NCBI RefSeq assembly: GCF_051106095.1 | Contig: NC_135786.1 | Coordinates: forward strand, 207,943,001-208,007,000 | DNA: 64,000 nt | Direction of reading: 5' to 3' | DNA from: Pogona vitticeps | Taxonomy: Eukaryota; Chordata; Lepidosauria; Squamata; Agamidae | Part shown: positions 46,621 through 58,862 of the stretch, one piece after another | How the letters are laid out: every line of letters begins with the position of its first letter | How positions within the stretch are numbered: the first letter of the stretch is position 1 | The notes under the pieces: generated by a model | Database searches by the model: none | The model's input: only the letters and a program-made list of their open reading frames with translations | Told to the model about the DNA's origin: nothing | Program-made: the position numbers and the translations under genes

Positions 46621-47130
46621 CAGTGGGGTCTTGACTTAAGAACGGCTTGAGTTAAGAACATTTTGACTTAAGAACCACTCTCATAGGAAAATATTGACTT
46701 GACTTAAGTACTTAGATTTGAGTTCAGAACTGAAAAAAAAACCACGTGGGAGGCAGGGAAAGCGCAAAATGTGAACTTTCAGTTAACTGTTGGCCAGTGA
46801 AAAGAGTGCCTGTCTGCTTCCTCACTCCTCCCAGCGTTTAGAGAGTGGATTGGGAGACAGTCTTCAGACTGCCTGGTACTGCCTGGACTGTATTTTCCCT
46901 GCCTTCCCTGAACCTTTCTTGACCTAAGAAAAAAAGAAACAAAATATCCCCCTCTAGTGGTCGAAGGCGGAATAGCAGCTTCCCATTAGTTTCTATGGAC
47001 GGAAAAGAGCAAATACGGATCAAATGGTTTTCAATGCATTCCTATGGGAAATGCAGATTTGACCTGAGAACTTTTTGACTTGAGAACCGCCTTCCAATAC
47101 GGATTAAGTTCTCAAGTCAAGACCCCACTG
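46621..47130. mobile_element. Tc1/mariner (Tigger/pogo-type) MITE, 510 bp
   Basis: Terminal repeats CAGTGGGGTCTTGACTTAAG and (inverted) the same up to small changes (...CAAGTCAAGACCCCACTG) are flanked by TA at 46619-46620 and 47131-47132. Subterminal ACTTAAGAAC-type words repeat near both ends. No transposase frame. Internal sequence is unrelated to the 28.6-kb MITE, though both ends start CAGTGG. Confidence 0.92.
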
Positions 47131-47132
47131 TA

Positions 47133-48770
47133 GAGCTCCCACCCTGCAAAACCTTACCTATATGCATGAATGCATGGAGAGCTCTTCCAGGCCCTATCCA
47201 GCTGCTGGGGAGTTTGGAAGCTCACCACCAGCCCACAAAGAGGTCTCCCTCCAAGACTATGCACCACTCTCGCCAGGAGTCGTACAAAAAAAAGGCTTGT
47301 GAATCACAGCACACCACTCTCTGCTTTGCTCCAGGTAGAGCACTGGGCCCAAATGCTGGGGCTCACCAATTCTCTCCCCTCCCCTCCTGGATAATTTTTT
47401 TAATTGTATGATTATTGTGCATGCACAATACACATGCAGGAAAGCCTGGTAGTTCCCTGAAACTTCAGACACATGTTTTTTGTATAGCTTAGAAAAATAT
47501 CACTCCAATAAAACATAGGGGCTTAAAACCTCTTGGGGAAACTACACATGAGATTTTAAATAATGTCATTAACCAGAATGTTTGCAGACCGTGTTTTCAA
47601 TGTTGTAATCTATTCAGAATCGTTGCATTTGAGGCCCTGTCCCGCTCACCCTTGCACTGGCTGCCTCCCGCAGCCACTTAGTGCTACTGTTGTGCAGTTG
47701 TTTTTAATTTTTTTTAAAAAAATTATTTCCAAGTGGAATAGCAATAGTCTGACATGAAATTTAGGAGCCAGCAGAGAAAGACAGGGGTAAAGCACTTTCT
47801 CTTTCACAAAGTGAAACTGACCAGAAAAAGTTACAATATTTTATTTGTTTGTTTGTTTGTTTCTTTGTTTGTTTATAGTTTCTAGGCTTGTGAAGGTGAA
47901 GGGAGTGCTTTTCTCTCTTTCTCTCTTTGCTGCCTTGTAAATTTCCACTGTCATGTCAGACTATTGTTATCTCACTTGATACCTGCACCTTGTACAGTAC
48001 CTGCACAAAATGGCTAGTGGAACATTTGCAAGGAGATACACAGCATGCAGATGCCTCCATCCGAGTTCTCCGTAGTACTACAGCAATTGGAAGGCCTTGC
48101 ATTTTGTGGGGAGTTTCAGCTGTCGTTCACCTTCTCACTTTGGAGCCAACAGCTCAGTCTTTTCAAATTCCATTTCTTCAGTTCAGATTGCTCGACATCT
48201 TTGAGTAAAAAATTGATTAATCCTGTGAACACCAAAAGGAACATAAAGGATCTGTTCTGGTTGCTCCACCCTGTGGGTGACCCATATTTGCTCTGCATTA
48301 TTTTTACCCTGGAATTGCATTTTGTTTTGGTAGGTCTTGTTTTTATTTTTTGTTTGTTTCTTTGTGTCATTGTTTGTTCTGTTCTGGTTTGGTTTTTGCA
48401 CATTTATCTGAAGACACTGCACATCTTATTTAGAAGGGAATGCATTTGGAGAAGAAGCCTTGCTGAGAATTATATTTCCAATCGTGTAATGATAACTCAA
48501 CTAGTTTATTCAGCTGGATAATAAACTCAGTGAAAATGCATGATATATTATGGAGCAGCATCAGCTAAATGTCAGCATAAATCTGTCTTTAAGAATGAGG
48601 TGTATTCATCTAACCCAAGCGAAGCACAAAAAAGGAAGTGAAATAATGTTCTAATATACAATACGGTGAGGAATTATTTTCAAAGCGAAGTTATCACATT
48701 TGCTTTTCCCAAACCTAAATATGGACTAGAAGACATTTTGCCTATGCATAGATATCTTTCCAAAGTTTTA
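47133..48770. other. Unique DNA, nothing recognised
   Basis: TTTG runs at about 47840-47875 and a TTTTTGTTTG-rich patch near 48340. The 158-codon frame at 48045-48521 is not homologous to anything I know and is crossed by AT-rich simple sequence. Confidence 0.4.
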
Positions 48771-48774
48771 GATG

Positions 48775-49125
48775 CAATACAGATAAAGTTAATACATATA
48801 GAAAATGCACATGTTTGAAGAAGCGCAACAAAAACCTGAACATTTGATAAAAACATGCATATTTTTCTCAATGCACCTAAAAGCACTTTACTTAACTGGA
48901 TGGAAAAATGCATACATTTGGAAAAGTTAACACAAAAATACACACTTTTAAAATACTGTATGTACAAGTCACATATATTTATAAATGTGCACAAAAACAC
49001 ATTTTAAAAAATGTATATGCGGAGGAAAAATGTGCAGTCTGACAGAGACTAGAATGGAATTAGCTTAGTGGGCGGTGGGGAAGAACCTAGGTGAACTGAG
49101 CTTGACAGATTCTCCCATCTCTAAT
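48775..49125. repeat. Possible old hAT-derived repeat with degenerate AT units
   Basis: Words such as AAAATGCACATG, AAAACATGCATATTTTTC, AAAATGCATACATTTGG and AAAATGTATATGC recur about every 40-60 bases. The region ends in TCTCCCATCTCTA, like a hAT terminus. The other terminus and a target duplication are not found. Confidence 0.35.
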
Positions 49126-49130
49126 TCCAT

Positions 49131-49350
49131 CAAATTATTTATTGCATTCATATCTCTCCATTCTTCCAAAGAGCTCTGTGCAGAATATTTTGTCCTCACA
49201 ATTTCTCATGGCAACCCTGCGAGGTAGGCTGAGCTGAGGCCTAGTGGCTAGCTGAAGATCACTCACTACTTATCATGGATGAGTATGGGTCTGAACCTAG
49301 TCATAGTCAAATACTCTACTCATTACACCACCCTGAATATCCAGCTCCAG
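49131..49350 (-). repeat. Antisense tRNA-headed SINE with L2-like tail
   Basis: ATTATTTATTGCATTCATAT (tail), CCTCACAATTTCTCATGGCA, GCGAGGTAGGCTGAGCTGAG and the reversed head ATACTCTACTCATTACACCA match the same SINE family that is seen in sense orientation at 30.4 kb. Diverged. Confidence 0.8.
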
Positions 49351-49715
49351 ACAATATGTATGCCTTACATATTCTATTCATCAAGTGGCTTAACCAATTT
49401 ATTTTACAGTCCTCATCCGCTTCAACAAGCAACTAAGCAGCCAGAACTAGCAGTTACTCAGAATTGTATTTTTAAATGACTAGGAAAATCATGACATATG
49501 TATATAAAAATCCTGAACTAATAAATCAAGTGAACATGCTGATGAGTTGTTTACAAATGCTAATAGCAGAATGATACCAATATCTTCTCTCATTTTAACT
49601 GATGAGCAGTGTCTAGCATCTTGGTCGAGATAATGACCATCAGAAAGTAGAATTATATACTAGGAACCAGATAACAAATACCAATTGCTGCATTGTACCT
49701 AAAAGAATAATAATC
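49351..49715. other. Unique DNA, nothing recognised
   Basis: No gene or repeat between the two antisense SINEs. Confidence 0.4.
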
Positions 49716-49717
49716 AT

Positions 49718-49946
49718 CACATGCCTTCAAGTTAATTCTGATTTATGGTTATCTTTTTTCAGGGTTTTCCAGGTACAGAGAACTCAGAAGTGGTTTACCA
49801 CTCCTGTCTTCTGGGGGCATACTGGAACTGTGCAGTTTTCTGAAGGGCACACAAGCTTCCTCTATTTACAGGAAGCACAATCAGGAACTGAACTCCCAAC
49901 ATCTGGCTCTGCAGCCAGACACCTAAACCACTGAGCAATCCAGCTG
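49718..49946 (-). repeat. Antisense tRNA-headed SINE, copy 3
   Basis: CCTTCAAGTTAATTCTGATT, AGGGTTTTCCAGGTACAGAG, GAAGTGGTTTACCACTCC and the reversed head CTCCCAACATCTGGCTCTGC...CCTAAACCACTGAGCAATCC are all clear. Best preserved member of this family in the window and near full length. Confidence 0.88.
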
Positions 49947-52900
49947 TAAATTACACAACTGAATAATAACTGATTTTCTTGGGCCTGTAGAGAACCATTG
50001 ACCAGTATCTTGTTAACTTGTGACATTACCAATTTAATTTTCAGTGCTAGGTTGAGACAAATTAAGAAGTTAGTATAGACATTTCTTGTTACATACCAGT
50101 TAGGTGACTCAGTGTGTGAGATGAAATGTCACTATTAACATCTTGTGGCAATTTGGAACTCAAGGTTATTCCGATGGAGTTATATTGTCAAAAATGTACA
50201 ATAGGATTCAAAGCCAAGAACTACCCTGTTTTACATTGGTCAGAATCCTTTTGTCAATTTATGCTTGCATAAGAGAAGTTCTGGTGGCAAATTGTGACTC
50301 ATTAATGAGGTGCTGGCTGTTTCCCTGACCATGTGTTCAATTTATCGAATTTTCCTTATGTAAGTGAAAACCGCAAATAGGATTCTGGCTGTTACATAAA
50401 GCAACTAATACAGCCTGATGTTTGCACTGAGGTGATATCCTGGCAAAGCAGTAAAGCAACTGCTTTTCAGGACTATATGACAGCAACCACATTTAAGAAA
50501 TAATTCATTTTGTTGTTGGCCGGACCCAGATCCCAAAATTTATGAGATTTCCTCAGAGAAGAAAATTTTGAATCCCACTACTTGGTGTCTGTCTAAATCG
50601 TCATCATGGGGGAATCCAAAGTAAAATTTAAAAGTCTGCTAGGCCTTGATAGTTGCCAGCACGACACTTCCTCAAGGACAGTGCCTCAGCCAAGCTCCTT
50701 GTTCAATTCTGCAGCTCTCTTCCTGACCCAAATTTACTTTCTTCCTCCCAGTGCTGCTCATGTTGTACCCATCTTTCTGGACAGTTACCTCTTGAGCCTT
50801 ACCTGTATGACAGAAACCTAAACCAAACTGCTCTGGAGTAGCAGAAATGGGACAGTCGTTGCTCGTTAATTAATTTTATTAATTATTATTTCATTGGGTT
50901 TGAATAAAAATCTTGGTGGATCTAAACATGCCAGTCTGGAAGTGGGGTTAAGAAAGCAAAACTGTTCATTGAAGCTGTAGTCATGCCAATCAGCAACAAG
51001 AGGGAACAGGGGATAGTGAAGCCTGATCCCTGCTTCCCTTAACTCAAAATCTGAAAAGTTTTTATATTTATCTGCAACTTTTTCATCAGTGAGCTCAATA
51101 CAACATATTCAACTATCCCGTCTTTATGTTTATCTTTACATTTCATGGAAAGCCTGAATGGGATTCAAGTCCCAGTCGAATATTCTAACCACTACATCAT
51201 ACCAGTTCCTGCTCCTCCTCCTCCTCCTCCATCCCTTCCTTTCTGGGTTACATCCATGTAATTCCAGAGATGTGGAAGCAGATGTAGAACATCCATTAAA
51301 ATGGGTAATTACCCATAAAACAAAGGATATTTGCACAAACCCGCTTCTAATCACAGATAGCCTCTAACCACGTCAGGATATTTCTAAACTAGAAGTCATA
51401 AAAACATATTTTAATAATTCTTACATTCTTGTCAGTCTGTAACTTGAGTCTTCATACATTTACTGGTAGCAATCTAATTAACTTTTGGATAAAACCCCTT
51501 AAGGAACAATTACTATGGTGATTCTTGTATGGATAATCTAATGTACTGTGAATGCCCCTTAATGGGAAGTATCTTAATAGACAGGATATGCATGCTTTAA
51601 TCATCTTCACGCCAGTGATATTTTCTAGACAGGCACCAAATGAATTCTTTGGGGGCTCCACACATTTGCAGGAATTATAACACATTCACACATTGCCAAC
51701 AACCATTCCAGCTGAGGCCAAAGTCCTGCAGACACACGAACAGATTAATAGATCTGCTTGTAAAGATGACTGAAGAGTTGGTTTGATTAAGAACCTAGAA
51801 AACATTTTTAATGCTTTAAAAAATATACACTGATTATATTTCTATCAACTCTGCCTACAGTTTATGAAGATTGTTGGGGAGGGATTTTTAGATTTCATGC
51901 CTCACTTGAAATAGGGTATGAGACATTGTACTGAATTAGATTTCTGCAAACTTGTGGCAGTCATAGCACGCTGGGAATTCAGTCTTAGTAAGTCTGTAAA
52001 TTTATTCAGCAGCTAATTGCTATGAAATCGCCTGTGTATTTCTTTCTAATAAAACATTAATTTTAGAAGAGGTCCATGTTGAAATACATAGACTTAACTG
52101 TGTGTGTATTTAAGGAAGAGCTATAAACCAATTTTACCATGGGGGGGGGGTTGGTACAGGAAAGCTTCTTCAATAGATGCCAGTCATCAGCATCTAAATT
52201 TGACAATAAAATCAACGTATGGCTCACCAGATTCACTTTGGAAGCATCTCAGTCACGGCTAACATGAGTGTAAGAGATTTATCTCTGAAATAACACTTGT
52301 GCTCTGCATCCTATCTAGACAAGCCAAAAAAAAAATCAGATACGTGTTTGAAAATGTCATGTCTCTGTTAAAATGGGCAAGATTTCCTAGTAAAAAAATC
52401 CTTCTACATTCCACTTGCCAAGATTGATAAATCTGTCAAATGAATTAATTTAATCCACAGGATAGGCGGAGGGTGGGGGGGAATGAAGAGACATAAGAAT
52501 GTATTACTTTGGAGAACAGTTACTGAGGACTAAAGCTAAAAATTGTTAACCTATTACAATCATGGAATAAAGTTGTCTGTAATTAGGGTATGGGTGAGAA
52601 TATGAGTTTCATTCATCTTTTCTAATTATCAAAATGTGAAAAAAATCATAGTTTGGATGGAAAGAACTTGCTATTTCACAGGGAAGGGAAGGGAAGGAAG
52701 AGGGAGAAATTAAAAATAGTTGATTCCTTTCTGAAAACCCTGAATTTTGATTACTTTAATGTTTTCATGTTTTCTGAGACACTCATTATATGGTAGAATG
52801 ATACTACAGAATTTTATTTGCAACCTTGCATGCTGCCTTTGGTTTATGTGATTGGGAGCATTAATCAATTGTTCCTTCCAGCTTTTGAATTCAAAGAGAG

Positions 52901-53517
52901 TCTTGCCTCTCTCCTGAGTATTTTCCCCCCTCTTTCTATTGTTGCTGGCAGTTGTTTGTTTGCTGTTGATCTGTTTGTTTGGTTCCTAAGTATATGAGCA
53001 ATAAAAAAAGCAGTACACACAAGTCTTAAGTTCAAGCAACTGTAAGTAAAGAAATGTCTTTTATTCTTTCTCCTACCAATGTCTCAGAGTGAGTGATTGA
53101 GACATTAAATGCCAATTAATGAAAAAGGGTGGATTCTGGGAAACTTGTAGCTCTTCTCCTCTGTGAATCTGTATTCTACTGCATAGCTTGGAGGGGGTAG
53201 AAATTTTTCAATTACCAAAAAGTACAACGTGGGTTATTGCTGTCCTAGGAATAGCTGTAGTTGTTAATTTGCCTTGTACAAACAGGGAAAAAATTAATGG
53301 AAATCATTTTTGAAGAATTTATCAAAACATACTCAAATATAAAATGCAAAGAATCTCAGGTTGAAAAAAAAATCCAAGAAAAAGCTGAGAATTTCCTCAG
53401 AAATTTCCTACAGAAGAATCACAAAGAAATTCCTTTTTTGGAGCCATAGCCAGTAGGGTCAACAGCCCTTCTGCTGAGGTTTCTGGAATTTGCAGTCCAA
53501 AATGATGACTTTCCTTA
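49947..53517. other. Mostly unique AT-rich DNA
   Basis: A possible antisense SINE-head fragment (GGATTCAAGTCCC...TTCTAACCACTACATCATACC) lies at 51170-51210, next to a short CTC-triplet run. Otherwise no gene or repeat is recognised. The 62-codon Lys/Glu-rich frame at 53261-53449 looks like chance in A-rich DNA. Confidence 0.4.
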
Positions 53518-53522
53518 ACACT

Positions 53523-54117
53523 TGACAGAGGTGCTGCGTTACCAGACTACGCCAGGGGGCGTAATGGTGAAGTGAACTGCTCAGAGATGAAACCAAACAG
53601 ACACTTATTGTAGTGTTGATAGTATTATTTACATTAAAGTCCATATATACAGGGGTAAATACAACTTCTCTTGGTCTTTATACAGTCCTGGTCATTCACA
53701 ATAGTTCTTCAGTTAGCAATAGTAAATTACAGTTTTCAGTAACCAAAGATTGTTACCAATATAAATAGTCCAGCATCCACGAAGTCTTCTCCTCTCACCA
53801 CGGAGATAGTCTTCCTCCAGGACCTTCTTCTTGCAATATGGCAAGTCTTCATCTAGCGATGCAGTATATACAACTCTCAACAACACAACCACCAGCAACA
53901 CAACAATACAACCATCCCAACTACCCAACAGTTTGTGTCTGTAAGCTTGGCTAGTTTTATCCTTGGTTTCTCCAATCAAATTGGTTGTCCCACAGCTGCC
54001 TCAATTAACTCAGCTGTGTTCCTTTGTTACATGTTGCTTGGCTAAATTCTGATTCTGTAACAACTTATACACTGAATTGCAATGAACAATTCCTTAGGTT
54101 GACTTTGAGACCTGTCA
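53523..54117 (-). repeat. Solo LTR, 595 bp, 5-bp target duplication
   Basis: Inverted termini TGACAG...CTGTCA and exact flanking repeats ACACT (53518-53522 and 54118-54122) define a single LTR with no internal region, the product of LTR-LTR recombination. Orientation is inferred as minus because GTATATACTGC and TATATAAA-like promoter words read correctly there. The sequence differs from the other LTRs in the window. Family not identified; the 5-bp duplication fits Ty3/gypsy or some retroviruses. Confidence 0.85.
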
Positions 54118-54299
54118 ACACTCAACTATAGTAAGAAAATGCTGCCAATCATTCCACTTGGTACATGACCTTCCCATTCTGCTGGGCTAACAGCCATTAG
54201 TATCAGAACCAGAATTCCAAATACCAGGGATGACAAAGATAATGATCCTTAGAGACTTTTCTGTGGACTGTTGAAACAGCTTATGTAATTTAAGATAAT

Positions 54300-54448
54300 T
54301 CATAAGGTTTTCAAGAAAAGTTTGGACAGCTATCTGTCCGGGATGGTATGAGGTCCAGGATAGTCTGAGGTCTCCCGCCTTGGGCAGGTGGTTGAACTAG
54401 AAGACCTCCAAGGTTCCTTCCAACCCTATGATGATTCTATGATTCTTG
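54300..54448 (+). repeat. CR1 LINE 3' end
   Basis: AAGTTTGGACAGCTATCTGTC, CCTTGGGCAGGTGGTTGAAC, AGACCTCCAAGGTTCCTTCC and a TGATTCTATGATTCTTGG tail are the standard CR1 3' terminus. Only about 150 bases remain. Confidence 0.92.
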
Positions 54449-55410
54449 GGTTGCTGTTTTCTTTCTTTGATAGCAATAGGTCTAAATAAACATTAATGCT
54501 TGTACAAGCACAACAACAGTCTCTGAGCAGCAGGAAAAATGTTTTGATCGACCTACTTGTTCACACATTTTTCGGCAGGGATTGAAAAAGGTTACATTTA
54601 TTTTCTTGATGATAACTAAAGTATGGAGAAAGCATTTGATTATTTTCAACAGGAAATCACTCAGTAATAATGGAGGTTTTTCTGGTCTGTGCATATTGGG
54701 ATATATCTGCCCAGGAGACAGCAATCTTTCTGAAAAGCTGTTTCTTATGTTCTTTTATGTGCTTTGATCTACACCATTTTGTGCTGCATAGAGAATGGCA
54801 ATTTGCCCTTTAGCTATGCCTGCCTTTTTGAGCTTTCACAATTTGTTTTCACACCTAGGCACAGTTTGTTGTGTATATGTCAAAATTGAAGATATTTATG
54901 AAAATCTCAGCTTTGGAGATTTCATTGTTCTTGAAGCAGTTCAAGTGACTGACATTTTCAAACCCTTAAGAGCCAATTTGTATACTGTATCTGATTTTGC
55001 CCACTCTGATCCAAACAATAGCCTTGAAGCCAGTGAGTCAGGCCAGGAAGACAGGACTGTTTTAATTGGACAGAAGCATTTCGCCAACATTTGTATCTAA
55101 ACATTAATGAATAGAATTATTGGCTCCTATCATGTTGCATCCTAAATCAAAAAAGAGATTTAATTAGAGGCAATCTGCTGCTGACTGTGATTTCCCTCCC
55201 ATTATTAAGGAGATGCTACGCAACAGGAAAACAGCCACCAAGGGGTTGCAAGTAAGATGTAGTGCTTTGTTTTATTGTAAAATATAAAGACGAGTTAATA
55301 AAAAGGTGTTTCAGTGATGCAGAGCACAGCTCGGTGAAAGGTGCATGTACTGTAGTCTTAAAGGGCTCCCAGATTCACATACCAGGGCTCCCCTGATACC
55401 CTCCATAAAA
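54449..55410. other. Unique AT-rich DNA, nothing recognised
   Basis: The 101-codon frame at 54795-55100 has no recognisable domain. No repeat ends seen. Confidence 0.4.
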
Positions 55411-55414
55411 AAAA

Positions 55415-55795
55415 TAGCATAGGCATCCTTCAGTCTCGAGAGACTATGGTAACATGCTCTGAATTGAGGAGTGTCCTCTCCAGAGCATGAAGCCCGGGTA
55501 AGATAGTATGGAGGATAGGCTGTTACCCAAGCAGCAGATCCCCCCTCTCCACATTGCTGAAATGGTCCAATGGAAAGGCAAGAGCCAATACAACTGGTTC
55601 CAGCAACGTCGCAGGAGTTGGCAGAACGACACATGCTGCCTTCGGGACTCCAGCTCCGGATTTTGCCTCGAGGTTAACTCCTGAAGCCTTTTCCATGAGT
55701 GGATATAGCCACAAGGCAGTGGAGGTTTGAAATCGGAGCTTTCCTTCTCCTAGATGGGCTGCCTTCCATGGCTGACGAGCCCCACCTACCTGGCA
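55415..55795 (-). repeat. Antisense dispersed repeat, probable non-LTR element 3' end
   Basis: AGCATAGGCATCCTTCAGTC through TCGAGAGACTATGGTAACAT matches a phrase at the 3' end of a widespread lizard LINE, here antisense next to an A-run at 55407-55414. The rest (GATAGTATGGAGGATAGGCT, AGCAGCAGATCCCCCCTCTC, CATGAGTGGATATAGCCAC) recurs in squamate genomes as I recall it. Element class uncertain. Confidence 0.55.
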
Positions 55796-55799
55796 GGAA

Positions 55800-56910
55800 A
55801 AAAATAAATCAATATAAAAAGCCAACTGCACCTCCAGATAATTGTGTGTAGATTTTTTTAAAAAGCTATTTCATGCCAATAACTGGGCTGGGGGCAGGAG
55901 CAAAACTGACTTTGTTTCTATTGCCTGCTTAGAGAAGCAACTGCTTCCTTTAAGTGGGCAGTCACAATTTCCAAATGTTTCAGGGTACAATTGGCCACCA
56001 CCCTTTTTTCCTGAGAAAAATAGTGAGGTACAGCCAAGGTCCAAGGAAGGGTGAAATCAGCCCGGACCTGCAAATCTGACTATTCACATTTCCATCCCCA
56101 GAGTTGGGGGCGGAAAGGAGAATGAGGGCACTGCTTCCTTAGATCTGTGCTTTATCTCCCCACTTTTTTCTTTAAAATTACAGTTTTTATCTGTGACATG
56201 TCAAACATTGACAATTTACCTTTAAAGAATGGCAGCATTTTTAAAGACAAAAAGCACTTTACAAGTAGGCCCTTCTGAAAAAAGGTCTGGCAATGTTTCT
56301 GGGTAAGTACACAATCTGGGAAAGCGCCATTTCCTTACTGAGAGTGGATTTTTCATGATTGCCATTGTCCTAGCTGCATAAATGAACCAACGGTGGGATG
56401 GGGGTGGGGGACACACATAATAATAGGATGCCTGGACAGTCAAATATTGGACCTGTGTATTATCTTCTAGAGTTAGACTCTGCACTGTGGTCTTTCTTTG
56501 CTCAACTTTTCCATTTCATTCGTGTTTTCTGCCCAGCCAGAAATAATGTTTGCTTGCTTACAGTGGGAAGAGGTTATTCAATCTGCAGCTATTATGATGA
56601 GGACTGCAGGGCTGAATGTGCATTGTTAAAAGACAGGATAAAGAGATGAGTTTAAATGATGGAAGGCAGGAATTTCCGCAGTGTTAAACTTTTCTCATTC
56701 AAAGCCCACACTCTATTCTCAATTATAGCCCCTGACTATCATGTACTGTATGTATATAATTGTAGCCTGATTATTACCATCTATGGGTCTGGGAAAGTGG
56801 GTTGTAATCCATGAAATTTCGCATTGAAATATAATGTATCAGTTAGTCCATGAGGTATTGCAACATTTTTGTTATTATTGTTTTGTTTTTGCTATACATT
56901 AGAAAGAAAA
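55800..56910. other. Unique DNA, nothing recognised
   Basis: No gene or repeat end recognised in about 1.1 kb. Confidence 0.45.
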
Positions 56911-56914
56911 ATGG

Positions 56915-57295
56915 GGGACGCCAAACATGTTTCAGGAAATTTACCAAAAGAGTGCACATATCACAGGTGCATTTGGCAGGGTCAGGAGAGAGGGCCTTCT
57001 CTGTTGCTGCTCCCAGACTCTGGAACTCCCTCCCACAGGAAGCTCAGCTGGGCCCCATCTTTACCGCCCTTCCGCAAGCAGCCAAAGACCTTTTTCTTCA
57101 GTCAGGCTTTCCCAACTGGTGTTTCTAAATGAATTTGATATGCCTTACTTCACTGAGAGTGTTTTGTTGTTCCTTATGTTTTCTAGTCTTGTATTCATTT
57201 TATCCTTTTAGTATTGTATACTCACCGTTGTTAGCTTAAATACTGTCTCTTAACTGCTGTAAGCCACCTTGGGTCCTTTTTAAGGAAAAAGGTCA
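56915..57295 (+). mobile_element. L2-like LINE 3' end
   Basis: Frame 56850-57128 encodes GERAFSVAAPRLWNSLPQEA, the conserved C-terminal segment of L2-type reverse transcriptase. It is followed by AT-rich 3' untranslated sequence and GTAAGCCACCTTGGGTCC, the typical L2-like terminus. 5'-truncated, fairly well preserved. Confidence 0.82.
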
Positions 57296-58095
57296 GAACC
57301 CTTTATTTCTCCCATGTTCATGTTTTGTTTTGTTTTCCCCCACTCTTTGGACAAGTATAAATGCTTCCAGTATTAATGCATTGAAATGTTTACTTAGCAT
57401 TTGAATACATTTAAAGAAGGAAGCCTATTTTGTGGTAAATATTTTACAGAGGTAAGTATTCAAAGACAACGAGAAATATAAGAATATTGTTCTTAGCACC
57501 ACTCTCACTAAATGCTCAAGTATGTTTGCACTGTAACATGATATTTGAGTCTAAACCTGTCCAATTTTTGTTGAATTACTGTTTTGAAATATTAAAAGTG
57601 ATAATTTTCTTAGAAAACAAGCTGCACATGAGTTTTTAGCTTCTTATTCATCACATTAACTATTTTGTTTGATTTACACCTTCCAATACAACATTATTCA
57701 CTATATTCTTAATATCATTTTTCTTATGAATAAAATAAAACAGTCATTTAATTCCTACTGTTTATATTGAATTGTCTATAAATTGGCCCATTACACAGTC
57801 AATTATAAAATTAACATTGATAAAAGAACAAGGAGAAGATCGCTGTTTTTCCTCTTCCTTGGCTTGGATTCTTACACCCTGTCCACTCATAGGGGGAATT
57901 GACTCTGCATCCCTCATGAAGTGGGGCTGCCCCAACTAAAAAATGGGAACTGGCTATAAAGCTGCCTGTTCCACAGTCTGAAAAAGTTGGTATTAATTTA
58001 CACATATATGAGATTCCGAAATTTTTTGCATGACTAAAAGAACACATTGCAAAGTGCAATACCTTTAAAATGCAGTAGAATTTGTAACTTTGGTA
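57296..58095. other. Unique AT-rich DNA, nothing recognised
   Basis: No gene or repeat recognised. Confidence 0.45.
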
Positions 58096-58099
58096 TGAC

Positions 58100-58385
58100 T
58101 TTGAATCAGGTAACTTGGAAGACTGCATTCTCTCATGTAACCCTGGCAAAGTTGGAAGAACTTATTGGCAGATACCTATTCTGTCCCACCAACAGTTTGA
58201 AGAAACTCAAAACGGGCCCTCTCAATGTTTCCTCCTAGGATCTGGGAAATCATTACCAAAGGAGGCCCATCTGTCTACTTCCTTCTATCTTGGCCCAGCA
58301 GGCCAAGATATTTTTAATTTTGAAAAGTCTACCTATACACAAAGATTTTCCTCAAAAGTCCTTCAGAAGCCTTCCTCTGGGTGAT
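58100..58385 (+). repeat. Diverged L2-like LINE fragment
   Basis: The frame 58115-58384 contains GSGKSLPKEAHLSTSFYLGP and a following DIFNFEKSTYTQR, which loosely match the WNSLP...F..LKTHLF end of an L2-type reverse transcriptase. No tail is recognised, so the assignment is tentative. Confidence 0.4.
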
Positions 58386-58664
58386 CCTACTGTATGAGGT
58401 TTGGTGGGAAGTAACAAAAGAGGAGATTTTTAAACTTGTGGTTCCTCATTTGTCAATTTTTTTTCTCACAATGGGCAAGTAACTTTTTTCTAGATAAATT
58501 CTCCAGGCTTTTTTTGTCTGTGTGTATCAAATGTACGCCTTGACTCTGTTTGAGTCTTTTACTGTTATCCACAATTTTATTTAATACAGTTTATATACAT
58601 TGCTCAATAATAGTTCACAAAATCATAAGTATCTCCTTTTGGAGAGATTTTCTATTCTGCAAGC

Positions 58665-58862
58665 TGGCTGGACACCACAAGAGTTTGATTGCCTGTATGC
58701 TTCCCAGCAGAAGAGCCATCTTGTGTGGCCTTGAGCAAGCTGTACAGTTCCAGAGCATCACCAGAAGGAGGGAACAATAAAGCTCTTTTGAGAAGTTTAA
58801 TCGTAGAAAATCCTGGGAAGGGTCATCACAACTCAGAATCATCTTGATGGCATATACCTTTA
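58665..58862 (+). repeat. tRNA-headed SINE, copy 4, sense
   Basis: AAGAGTTTGATTGCCTG (decayed B box), AGAGCCATCTTGTGTGGCCT, GAGCAAGCTGTACAGTTCC, AAAATCCTGGGAAGGGTCAT and CACAACTCAGAATCATCTTG match the reverse complement of the copies at 9.6 and 49.7 kb. Old. Confidence 0.75.

Noticed and set aside
48045-48521. 158-codon frame with a hydrophobic segment
   Set aside because: Leu/Phe/Cys/Val content comes from TTTG-rich simple sequence, and no homologue is recognised.
53261-53449. Lys/Glu-rich 62-codon frame as a LINE ORF piece
   Set aside because: Consistent with chance in A-rich DNA, with no neighbouring LINE features.
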